A stretch of DNA of 45,669 nucleotides from positions 1 through 45,669 of the forward strand of contig CALGAR010000071.1 in NCBI GenBank assembly GCA_937959285.1, given 5' to 3'. Position numbers and translations under genes: made by a program. This stretch comes from an uncultured Bryobacterales bacterium (GTDB lineage: Bacteria > Acidobacteriota > Terriglobia > Bryobacterales > Bryobacteraceae). A model generated the notes under the pieces. That model was not told where the DNA came from, ran no database searches, and was given only the letters and a program-made list of their open reading frames with translations. Positions 9,024 to 17,418 of the stretch are shown one piece after another; within the stretch, counting starts at the first letter, position 1, and the number at the start of each line of letters is the position of its first letter.

Positions 9024-9030
9024 CGTTTAC

Positions 9031-9801
9031 TCAAGCCCAGAATTGATACCACTTACGCTTGCGCCGGCCGGTCATCTCCGTTTCCTCCGGTGCGGGTAGC
9101 GGTTCTCCTTTCAAAACGGCTGCCGGGTTTCTGCGGAACAGTCTGTCAGCGCGGGACTCGCCCCAATGCTTGCTGACGTACTGACGGGCAAGGTCCAGGC
9201 GCGGTGTCCGGTCTTCCGTATCGTGCGCGTCGCTTGCCACGAAATGCACTAGGTTCCGGTCAAGCAATTGGTCAGAGACCCGTTTGGCCGTGGGGCCAAA
9301 GCGCCCCAGCAGGGACTGCGCCGTAATCTGTAACAGGACGCCATTTCGCGCCCACCGCTCCAGCTGGTCGAGGCGCTGCTGGAGAAGGGGATTCCGCTCG
9401 GGGTGCGTAACCACCGGGACGATTCCGGCGCTATTCATGCGGTCGAAGACAACGTCGGTTGTAGGGAGGATGATAATGTCTGAAAACTCCACCATCAGGT
9501 AACCCTTGCCGTTAATGGTGTAACGGGTGGGGTTCTGGAAGAGATCCTCGATGAGGTCGAACTTCATGTGGAAGTCGCAGCCGGCGTGAATCCGGATGAG
9601 GGATCCGACGGCTTCCTGCACCTCGCGGATCCTGGAGGAGACAATTTCCGGATCAAACGTATATTCGACGTTGGCATGCGGCGTTGCGACGATATCCGTC
9701 GTTCCGCTTTCCGCCGCGATGCGCAGCATCGCCACGCTTTCTTCGAGTGTCTGAGCGCCGTCGTCGAGTCCGGGCAGAATGTGGCTATGAATATCGACCA
9801 T
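9031..9801 (-). CDS. PHP-family phosphatase, CpsB/YwqE-like
   Basis: A 256-residue metal-dependent phosphatase of the PHP family, related to the tyrosine-protein phosphatases CpsB and YwqE that control capsule or exopolysaccharide synthesis kinases. Metal-binding motifs are DIHSHILPGLDDG at the N-terminus (H5, H7), ATPH near residue 42, THPERNP in the middle and SDAHD towards the end. The C-terminus is short and basic (TGRRKRKWYQFWA). It starts 6 bases after the glycogen branching enzyme stop, so the two are co-transcribed. No tyrosine kinase or Wzc gene is present in the window, so the target is open. Confidence 0.85.
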   Translation of the reverse strand: MVDIHSHILPGLDDGAQTLEESVAMLRIAAESGTTDIVATPHANVEYTFDPEIVSSRIREVQEAVGSLIRIHAGCDFHMKFDLIEDLFQNPTRYTINGKGYLMVEFSDIIILPTTDVVFDRMNSAGIVPVVTHPERNPLLQQRLDQLERWARNGVLLQITAQSLLGRFGPTAKRVSDQLLDRNLVHFVASDAHDTEDRTPRLDLARQYVSKHWGESRADRLFRRNPAAVLKGEPLPAPEETEMTGRRKRKWYQFWA

Positions 9802-9807
9802 GCAGAG

Positions 9808-11991
9808 CTAACGCCGCAACCGGAACACCACTACGGCGAGCGGTGGCAGTGTAATCGAGATACTGTAGGGACGTCCGTGAAACGGAATGTCCCGGCTTGA
9901 TACCATTCCTCCGTTCCCTACATTCGATCCACCGAACGCCTCGGAATCGGTATTCAGGATTTCTTCATAGAAACCCTCGCGCGGCACGCCAATCTGATAG
10001 CTGTGGCGCGGAACTGGGGTGAAGTTGCAGCAGAACAGCAGGAAATCTTCCGGGTCTTCGCTTTTCCGTATAAACGAGACGCACGATCCTTCGACATCGT
10101 GGAAATCAATCCACTCGAAACCGGTCCAGTGAAAGTCAACCTGATACAGCGCCGGCTGGTTCCGGTAGAGTTCGTTCAGCGCCCTGACCAGCGCCTGCAG
10201 CTTCCGGTGGTAGTCAAAGTTGAGCAGCTCCCACCGGATGCCCGTGTTGTGGTTCCACTCTTCATACTGCCCGATCTCGGAGCCCATGAACAGCAGCTTC
10301 TTGCCGGGGTGCCCGTACATGTAGGCCAGAAATGCCCGTGCATTCGCAAAGCGCTGCCATTCGTCTCCCGGCATCTTTGAAAGCAGCGAGCGCTTTCCGT
10401 GGACGACTTCATCGTGCGAGATGGGCAGGACGAAGTTTTCCGTGAACGCGTAGAGCATGCTGAAGGTAATGTTGTTGTGGTGATACTTCCGATGGATCGG
10501 GTCCTTCGAAAAGTAAGCCAGCATGTCGTGCATCCAGCCCATGTTCCACTTCATCGTGAAGCCGAGTCCATTGAGATAGACCGGACGTGAGACCCCCGGG
10601 AAGGCAGTGGATTCTTCCGCCACGGTGATGGCTCCGGGGACCTTGTGAACCTGCTCATTGAAACGGCGCAGGAACTCGATGGCTTCGAGATTCTCATTGC
10701 CGCCGTACTCGTTCGGAATCCATTCCCCGGGCTTCCGCGAGTAATCGAGATAGAGCATGGATGCTACGGCGTCGACGCGCAAACCGTCGATGTGGTATTT
10801 CTTCAGCCAGAACAGCGCGTTTGAGATCAGGAAAGCGCGCACTTCATTGCGGCCGTAGTTGTAGACCAGCGTGCCCCAGTCGCGGTGCTCGCCCTTGCGC
10901 GGATCTTCGTGCTCGTAAAGGGCGGTACCGTCGAAGTAGGCGAGCCCGTGGGCGTCCTTCGGGAAGTGCGCGGGCACCCAGTCCACGATGACGCCGATGC
11001 CGGCCTGATGGCAGCAGTCGACGAAGTACATGAAATCCTCGGGCGGACCAAAACGCGCCGTGGGAGCGTAGTAGCCGATCACCTGGTAGCCCCAGGAACC
11101 GGAGTAGGGATGCTCCATAATCGGCAGCAGCTCGATATGGGTGTACCCCATCCGCTTGACATACTCCACCAGCTTGACGGCCAGCTCCCGGTATGTAAGC
11201 GGCTCGCCCTGCGGGGTTCGCATCCACGATTCCAGGTGCACCTCGTAAATCGAGATCGGCTCTTTCAGCCAGTCCTTTTTCGCCCGCGTCTCCATCCATT
11301 CCTGGTCGTTCCAGACATACTTGTTAAGGTCCGTGACGATCGAGGCTGACTTGGGCGGCACTTCCGTCGCGAAGGCGTAAGGATCAGCCTTCAACTGCTG
11401 ATAGCCGCGGAATCGCGACCGTACGAAATACTTGTAAGCAGATCCCTCCTTGACATGAGGAAGAAAGATCTCCCAGACGCCTCCGTTGCGGAGCCGCATG
11501 GGATGGCGGGTCGTATCCCAATCATTGAAATCGCCGACAACGGAAACGGTGTGTGCATTCGGAGCCCACACAGCAAACCGCACACCGGGCACGCCTTCGC
11601 AAGTAACCAGGTGAGCCCCCATGGAGTTGTAGGTCTCATAGTGAGTACCTTCTCCATGAAGATAGAGCTCGAAATCAGTAAGAAGGGGAGGAAACCGGTA
11701 AGGGTCCTCGATGTCGGCGGTCTCGCCGTTCCACAATTTGAGGCGAAGCTTATAAGCCCCTGGTTCCTGACGGAGTCCCCCCACAAAGAAGCCGCGAGGG
11801 TGCTCCTTCTTCATGGGTACGCACGCTCTGCCGTCACCCATGACGACGCACACTTCGGCTGCTTGTGGAAGAAAAGCTCGAACCTCCCATACCTTACCCT
11901 CGTGGGGCTCGTCAACCGCATGCGGACCGAGAATGCGGAAAGGATCACCGTGATAGCCGCCTACGATTGCTTCTACTTCCTCATGAGTCAC
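9808..11991 (-). CDS. glgB: 1,4-alpha-glucan (glycogen) branching enzyme
   Basis: A 727-residue cytoplasmic GH13 enzyme that transfers alpha-1,4 glucan segments to form alpha-1,6 branches in glycogen. Order: an N-terminal domain starting at the conserved GGYHGDPFRILGPH; a CBM48 domain (about 135-225, with FAVWAPNA and VVGDFNDWD); a TIM barrel with nucleophile D407 in GLRVDAVAS, acid E459 in VAEEST and the HDEVVHGK stabiliser motif; and a C-terminal beta domain. Length matches the long E. coli-like form. The start is GTG at 11991, with a CATAAT box 7 bases upstream, so the mRNA is probably leaderless. It is followed by a PHP phosphatase. Confidence 0.95.
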   Translation of the reverse strand: MTHEEVEAIVGGYHGDPFRILGPHAVDEPHEGKVWEVRAFLPQAAEVCVVMGDGRACVPMKKEHPRGFFVGGLRQEPGAYKLRLKLWNGETADIEDPYRFPPLLTDFELYLHGEGTHYETYNSMGAHLVTCEGVPGVRFAVWAPNAHTVSVVGDFNDWDTTRHPMRLRNGGVWEIFLPHVKEGSAYKYFVRSRFRGYQQLKADPYAFATEVPPKSASIVTDLNKYVWNDQEWMETRAKKDWLKEPISIYEVHLESWMRTPQGEPLTYRELAVKLVEYVKRMGYTHIELLPIMEHPYSGSWGYQVIGYYAPTARFGPPEDFMYFVDCCHQAGIGVIVDWVPAHFPKDAHGLAYFDGTALYEHEDPRKGEHRDWGTLVYNYGRNEVRAFLISNALFWLKKYHIDGLRVDAVASMLYLDYSRKPGEWIPNEYGGNENLEAIEFLRRFNEQVHKVPGAITVAEESTAFPGVSRPVYLNGLGFTMKWNMGWMHDMLAYFSKDPIHRKYHHNNITFSMLYAFTENFVLPISHDEVVHGKRSLLSKMPGDEWQRFANARAFLAYMYGHPGKKLLFMGSEIGQYEEWNHNTGIRWELLNFDYHRKLQALVRALNELYRNQPALYQVDFHWTGFEWIDFHDVEGSCVSFIRKSEDPEDFLLFCCNFTPVPRHSYQIGVPREGFYEEILNTDSEAFGGSNVGNGGMVSSRDIPFHGRPYSISITLPPLAVVVFRLRR

Positions 11992-11997
11992 GTCAGC

Positions 11998-12004
11998 TAT
12001 TATG
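11998..12004. promoter_or_regulatory. Overlapping divergent -10 boxes for glgB and the deaminase gene
   Basis: The 7-mer TATTATG gives TATTAT on the plus strand (11998-12003), 8 bases before the deaminase ATG. It gives CATAAT on the minus strand (11999-12004), 7 bases before the glgB GTG. Only 20 bases separate the two start codons, so any promoters must overlap here. No good -35 was seen for either. Confidence 0.5.
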
Positions 12005-12011
12005 GCAAAGA

Positions 12012-12962
12012 ATGCGTTTGACTTACGCCGAGTTGCCTAAGGCGGAACTGCATCTCCACCTGGAGGGTACTGTCGAGCCTGAGACGCTTCGCGAAATCAA
12101 TCCCTCCCTCACCCTTGATGAAATTGCCTCCCGCTACCGCTTCCGGGACTTTGCAGGATTCCTCGACTGCTACAAATGGGTGACCAGTTATCTGAAAGGG
12201 CCCGCCGAGTATGCCCTCGTCACGCGGCGTCTGCTAAGGCGCCTCGAAGCGGAGGAAGTGTGCTATGCCGAAATCAATCTGTCGGCAGGCGTGATGCTTT
12301 GGCGCGGGCAAAATTTTGCGGCCATTTTCGATGCGGTGCGCGAGGCAGCGGGAGACAGTCGCATCAAAGTTTTCTGGATCCTCGACGCCGTGCGCCAGTT
12401 CGGACCGGATCAGGCGATGCAGGTGGCGCGGCTGGCGGTGGAACGCAGAGACGAGGGAGTCGTCGGCTTCGGATTTGGAGGAGACGAAGCGCGCGGACCG
12501 GCGTGCTGGTTTGAGGAGGTTTGCTCCTTTGCAGCGAACCATGGTCTTGCGATCGTGCCTCATGCAGGTGAGACCTGCGGGCCGGAGTCGGTGTGGGCCG
12601 CGCTAAAGCTTAAAGCGCGGAGGATCGGACATGGGATTCGAGCCGTGGACGATCCCGTGCTGTTGCGCCACCTTTGTAAAAATCAGATACCGCTCGAAAT
12701 TTGTATCACCAGTAACGTCCGCACGGGATCGGTGGCTGCTCTGGAGGAGCATCCGGTTCGGAAGCTGTTCGACGCAGGCGTGCCGCTTGTGCTGAATACA
12801 GACGATCCTGCATTGTTTTCAACGACTTTGACGCGGGAATACGAGATTGCGGCCAGCGTTTTTCACTTCTCGCCTGCTGAGATCGAGCAGCTTGCAAGGA
12901 ACAGCTTCCAATACGCGCTCAAGCCGGAGGAGGCTTTCGCCGCGAGCGGGCTGGATGCGTAG
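12012..12962 (+). CDS. Adenosine deaminase-family amidohydrolase
   Basis: A 316-residue zinc hydrolase of the adenosine/aminodeoxyfutalosine/adenine deaminase family. Metal and catalytic motifs are complete: AELHLHLEGT near the N-terminus, HAGETCG in the middle, the following GHGIRA, SNVRT and the C-terminal NTDDPALF. It should hydrolyse an amino-purine or nucleoside to the hydroxy form with release of ammonia. The exact substrate cannot be told from motifs. ATG 12012 was chosen because homology begins right after it; the open frame extends upstream over the glgB start. It is 29 bases ahead of the methyltransferase gene. Confidence 0.85.
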   Translation: MRLTYAELPKAELHLHLEGTVEPETLREINPSLTLDEIASRYRFRDFAGFLDCYKWVTSYLKGPAEYALVTRRLLRRLEAEEVCYAEINLSAGVMLWRGQNFAAIFDAVREAAGDSRIKVFWILDAVRQFGPDQAMQVARLAVERRDEGVVGFGFGGDEARGPACWFEEVCSFAANHGLAIVPHAGETCGPESVWAALKLKARRIGHGIRAVDDPVLLRHLCKNQIPLEICITSNVRTGSVAALEEHPVRKLFDAGVPLVLNTDDPALFSTTLTREYEIAASVFHFSPAEIEQLARNSFQYALKPEEAFAASGLDA

Positions 12963-12979
12963 CCGCCGTGTTCGGGCTG

Positions 12980-12985
12980 TATACT
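12980..12985 (+). promoter_or_regulatory. -10 box of the methyltransferase gene
   Basis: TATACT lies exactly 6 bases before the ATG at 12992, the spacing of leaderless promoters in other phyla. No Shine-Dalgarno is present. Confidence 0.4.
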
Positions 12986-12991
12986 GAGCCC

Positions 12992-14029
12992 ATGCAAACA
13001 GTGTCTGCTCCGTCCGCTTCGTCGCCTGAGCTGGTTTTCGACCTCCTCACGAGCTTCCAGAAGACGGCCGCTTTGAACGGTGCCCTTGAGCTGAATCTCT
13101 TCACGGTCATTGGACAGGGGAACCATTCCGTCAGCGAAATCGCAGCTCACTGTAAGGCCAGCGAGCGCGGAATCCGCATTCTCTGCGACTACATGACGGT
13201 ATTGGGTCTGCTGCACAAAGTTGAAGGACGCTATGAGCTGACGCCGACCGCAGCTGTATTTCTCGATGCGCGTTCGCCGGCTTGCGTTGCCGAGGCTCGG
13301 CGGTTTCTCAGCGGGCCAATGACTCGCGCCGCTTTTGAAGGTGTGGCAGCCGCGGTGCGCAAGGGTGGCACGGTCCTCGGCAAAGACAGCGCCACGGCTC
13401 CGGAAAACCCCGCCTGGGTGGACTTCGCCCGGGCGATGGGTCCGATAACGGGTCCGGCTGCCGCAGAAATCGCGGACTTGCTTGGCGACGGAAACGGCCA
13501 GCCGTGGAAAGTTCTCGACATCGCGGCCGGACACGGACTCTTCGGGATCCATGTCGCCATGAAGAACCCCGCTGCATCCGTGGTGGCTGTCGATTGGCCC
13601 CAGGTGCTTGCCGTCGCTCAGGAGAACGCGTCGAAATTCGGGGTTGCGGAAAGATACTCCACACGAGCCGGCAGCGCCTTTGAGGTCGATTTTGGGTCCG
13701 GCTACGACGTCGCCCTGCTCACGAACTTCTGTCACCACTTCAACCGCGAAATGAACCTGAGCCTTGCGCGCAAGATATTTGCGGCTCTCAAGCCCGGCGG
13801 CCGCCTGGTCACCCTCGAATTTGCGCCCAATGACGACCGGATCAGCCCGCCGGGACCGGCGGCGTTCAGCCTCGTCATGCTCGTCTCCACCGAGTCCGGT
13901 GACGCTTACACCGCCCGCGAGTACATGGAGCTGTTCGAAGAAGCGGGCTTCGCAAAGACGCAGCTACACCCGCTTCAGCGCTCGATGCAACAGCTTCTTG
14001 TCAGTGAGAAAGGGAATCCTACTTCTTAA
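12992..14029 (+). CDS. O-methyltransferase, plant-COMT/hydroxyneurosporene-like family
   Basis: A 345-residue SAM-dependent methyltransferase. The N-terminal half (about 10-110) is a winged-helix dimerisation domain (LLTSFQKTAALNGALELNLF, then SVSEIAAHCKASERGIRILCDYM). The C-terminal Rossmann domain has SAM motif I VLDIAAGHGLFGI, an acidic VVAVDWP strand end and a late LKPGGRLVTLEF segment. This architecture belongs to small-molecule O-methyltransferases acting on phenolic or polyketide-like substrates; the substrate here is unknown. A GTG at 12968 would add 8 residues, but ATG 12992 fits the nearby -10 box. Its 3' end overlaps the convergent lytic transglycosylase gene by 11 bases. Confidence 0.8.
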   Translation: MQTVSAPSASSPELVFDLLTSFQKTAALNGALELNLFTVIGQGNHSVSEIAAHCKASERGIRILCDYMTVLGLLHKVEGRYELTPTAAVFLDARSPACVAEARRFLSGPMTRAAFEGVAAAVRKGGTVLGKDSATAPENPAWVDFARAMGPITGPAAAEIADLLGDGNGQPWKVLDIAAGHGLFGIHVAMKNPAASVVAVDWPQVLAVAQENASKFGVAERYSTRAGSAFEVDFGSGYDVALLTNFCHHFNREMNLSLARKIFAALKPGGRLVTLEFAPNDDRISPPGPAAFSLVMLVSTESGDAYTAREYMELFEEAGFAKTQLHPLQRSMQQLLVSEKGNPTS

Positions 14030-14672
14030 GCCGCCAGTAGTGCCGGAGGACCTTCTCCACGTACATGCGGGTCTCGGGATAGGGAGGAATTCCTTTATAG
14101 CGGTCAACGGCCCCGGGGCCCGCGTTGTAGGCTGCTAGAGCGAGTTTCACCTGTTGAGGACGGCCCTTGTAGCGCTGCAGCATCTCACGCAGATAACGCG
14201 CGCCAGCCTCAACGTTCTGAACCGGATCATTCGGATCGAGATCGAACTGCTTTGCCGTTTCCGGCATCACCTGCATCAGTCCCCGCGCGCCTTTCGGGGA
14301 GACCGCATTCGGATTCAGAGAAGATTCCACCCTCGCCACGCTGTGGACAATCGCTGGATCGAGCCCATTGCGAAGCGCCGCTTCCGTCAGCAGCCTGTGA
14401 GTATCGCCCGGATGTTTCAGTTGCTCTTTTGAAGCGCGGCTGGCGGCTTTCCCGGTCTCGACGTTGAGATTCCCTTCGTCAGGCTCAATCCTTTCTACGG
14501 TTTCTGCGGGAACTTCAATCGAACCGTCCTTGGTGTAGAGCAGCAACATTTCGCCCAGCTTCTCGTGTCTCTCTCCGTGGATACGGAAGCCGTTAGAAAG
14601 CACCACGTATTCACCGGCTAGCAGGGGTATTGCGAGAATGCCCAATGCAATAAAAGACAGTTTACGCCTCAT
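14019..14672 (-). CDS. Lytic transglycosylase, SLT domain
   Basis: A 217-residue exported muramidase-like enzyme that cleaves the MurNAc-GlcNAc bond and forms a 1,6-anhydro end. It begins with a signal peptide (MRRKLSFIALGILAIPLLAG). A small beta region follows (about 21-65, with VVLSNGFRIHGERHEKLG and VPAETVERIEP). The SLT domain (about 90-215) carries catalytic E116 in ARVESSLNPNAVSP, then GARGLMQVMPETA and LALAAYNAGPGAV. The open frame continues upstream, but the signal peptide fixes the ATG at 14672. The N-terminal beta module is also seen in other acidobacterial transglycosylases, to my knowledge. Upstream lies a long AT-rich gap. Confidence 0.9.
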   Translation of the reverse strand: MRRKLSFIALGILAIPLLAGEYVVLSNGFRIHGERHEKLGEMLLLYTKDGSIEVPAETVERIEPDEGNLNVETGKAASRASKEQLKHPGDTHRLLTEAALRNGLDPAIVHSVARVESSLNPNAVSPKGARGLMQVMPETAKQFDLDPNDPVQNVEAGARYLREMLQRYKGRPQQVKLALAAYNAGPGAVDRYKGIPPYPETRMYVEKVLRHYWRLKK

Positions 14673-14914
14673 CAAAATCAATAACTTCCAAAGAATTGTG
14701 TTGAAAAATAGTTTGACGGGCGTGCCTTGTAGATCGTGCACGGTGAATGGGATTTTTCTACAGTGCCAGCGCGCGCGGGAGTTGTATTCTAAAGCCTCTC
14801 CATCTCTGTAAAATGTTGAAAATAAATGTCTTATCATTAAGCGCTCTATCTGGTTCCGGTGCTGAAAAAATTCCGGCTGCTGGCCGCGGATTTCAATTCA
14901 TTCTTAGTTAGAAA

Positions 14915-14984
14915 TCGCTACGTAATACGTGTTAAGGAGACAGTTAATACGTATTAATTCAAAGTGTCCGGTTTTTCGTAGCGA
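14915..14984. repeat. Two operator-like 14-bp near-palindromes inside an 8-bp inverted repeat
   Basis: The outer inverted repeat is TCGCTACG (14915-14922) with CGTAGCGA (14977-14984). Inside lie GTAATACGTGTTAA (14922-14935) and the perfect palindrome TTAATACGTATTAA (14944-14957). The two copies differ at two positions and start 22 bases apart, two helical turns. This layout fits cooperative binding of a dimeric protein. The protein and its role are unknown. Confidence 0.5.
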
Positions 14985-15090
14985 GGATATCGCCACGCTT
15001 GGGCCTCCGTATCCTGTATGCGGACAAGGCACTTCTGCTCCTTCTTTGGGCCGCACGCACAAGTTCATTACAGGCGCGAGCTCCGAATAC

Positions 15091-15171
15091 AATAAAGCGA
15101 TTTTACATTACTTCGCTTTATTCATCAGGAAACCGGGCCCGGTACAGCGACAATGCCGGGCTCGAACCCGG
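15091..15171. repeat. Cluster of three hairpin-forming sequences upstream of thrC
   Basis: First is a perfect 10-bp inverted repeat, AATAAAGCGA (15091-15100) with TCGCTTTATT (15113-15122), around a 12-base loop. Second is the 12-bp palindrome ACCGGGCCCGGT at 15132-15143. Third is CCGGG/CCCGG around a 6-base loop at 15156-15171. They end about 30 bases before the thrC start and may form a structured leader, terminators for upstream transcription, or remnants of a mobile element. No U-run follows the first stem on either strand. Confidence 0.5.
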
Positions 15172-15201
15172 AGGCTGAGGAAGCCCCCGGCAATTCCCGC
15201 T

Positions 15202-16446
<1,245 letters not shown>

Positions 16447-16576
16447 TCCTGCAGTAGGATTTACGGGATTGATCTGGGAGAGATGTAAGATTTGAGAACG
16501 CGGCCTTCGGGTTGTGTAAAATCTTGATCACGAGTGCTTGAAACTCTGATACCGTATGGGATGAAGGGAGCTTTCC

Positions 16577-16900
16577 ATGAAGCGATTTACGGTTGCTGGG
16601 TGTTTGTTCGTTCTGGGCTCTGCAGCGTTGATGGCTGAGAGTTGGACCGGAACGGTTGTCGACGTGATGTGCAAGGGGAAGGACCTCTCCTCGCACACGA
16701 AGCAGTGCGCCATCGGATGCGCCAAGGGGGGCTATGGCCTGGTGACCGCTGATGGCAAATTTGTGAAGTTTGACGAAGGCAGCAACGAAAAGGTGCTCGC
16801 TGCGCTGAAGGCAAGCAGCAAGGATAAGGATCTGAAGGCGAAGGTCACTGGCAAGCTGAATGGCGAAGTGATCACCGTCGAAGCGGTTGAGATTCAGTAG
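16577..16900 (+). CDS. Small secreted cysteine-containing protein
   Basis: A 107-residue exported protein with a clear signal peptide (MKRFTVAGCLFVLGSAALMA). The mature part has three cysteines (DVMCK, then CAIGC) followed by a small beta domain (KGGYGLVTADGKFVKFD) and a basic C-terminal half. Similar small secreted proteins seem common in Acidobacteria, but no function is known to me. An AGGGAG ribosome site lies six bases before the ATG. Its 3' end overlaps the convergent hypothetical gene by 7 bases. Confidence 0.8.
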   Translation: MKRFTVAGCLFVLGSAALMAESWTGTVVDVMCKGKDLSSHTKQCAIGCAKGGYGLVTADGKFVKFDEGSNEKVLAALKASSKDKDLKAKVTGKLNGEVITVEAVEIQ

Positions 16901-17418
16901 GCGTCTTTTCCGCTAATTCCCTCGGGCCGGGCAGACGCGGACGTTTGCCCGGCCCGTATTTGCTTCCGGATCCGCACCCAATCGGGAAAGATCGCCGGAT
17001 TCTCCAGCCAGGTCAGCATCCACAAGAGCATCTCCTGTTTTTCTTCCAACCGCGATCCCTCGGCCTTCTTGCTGCTCCACCGCGCATGATCCTTTGCGGT
17101 GATCACGATCCGCCTGCACTCGCGCCGCACGTCCTCGCCGCCCTTTTCGTACTCGGCTGTCAGAGCCAGTAGGGTCCGCTCCAGCTCCGCGAGAGAGTCC
17201 TGCCGGACGCCTTCGACGAGCGGGGTCAGCGGGACGCCTGCCGCGCGCAGTTCCTTTCGCAGCCACTGATCCGACACTCCTAGCGCCGATTTGAGCTCGT
17301 CGCGTTCCGCTCTATCGAGGACTTTGCCCGCGAATCGCTGAACCAGCAACTCGTGAAGCCGCGCCCGCCGGCTCTGCTTTTTGGATTCCACGTCGGTATT
17401 CAGCGACAGCCCGGGCAT
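16894..17418 (-). CDS. Hypothetical helical protein downstream of mltG
   Basis: About 174 residues, basic and mostly helical, with no signal peptide or TM segment. A stretch resembling a helix-turn-helix (SALGVSDQWLRKELRAAG) lies near residues 45-62. A tryptophan-rich end follows (MLLWMLTWLENPAIFPDWVRIRKQ). I do not recognise the family; a DNA-related role would be a guess. Start choices are ATG 17475, ATG 17418 and GTG 17391. Any of them overlaps the 3' end of mltG by 80 to 164 bases, which is unusual. The protein's regular residue pattern supports a real gene. Confidence 0.6.
   Translation of the reverse strand: MPGLSLNTDVESKKQSRRARLHELLVQRFAGKVLDRAERDELKSALGVSDQWLRKELRAAGVPLTPLVEGVRQDSLAELERTLLALTAEYEKGGEDVRRECRRIVITAKDHARWSSKKAEGSRLEEKQEMLLWMLTWLENPAIFPDWVRIRKQIRAGQTSASARPEGISGKDAY

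Larger units (their letters stand above)
14673..15201. other. 529-base gap rich in palindromes and hairpins
   Basis: I see no convincing gene here. The first 250 bases are strongly AT-rich against a GC-rich background. The gap holds a pair of near-palindromes inside an inverted repeat (14915-14984) and a run of three hairpins or palindromes (15091-15171). Short open frames on both strands across 14904-15092 have no recognisable product. Confidence 0.6.

Noticed and set aside
14904..15092. 62-codon minus-strand frame as a transposase remnant
   Set aside because: The composition is unremarkable and no transposase motif can be seen; kept only as part of the AT-rich island observation.
15156..15171. 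GGGCTCGAACCC resembling the T-arm of a tRNA
   Set aside because: No matching acceptor stem, anticodon arm or D-arm lies around it; it is only a short hairpin.
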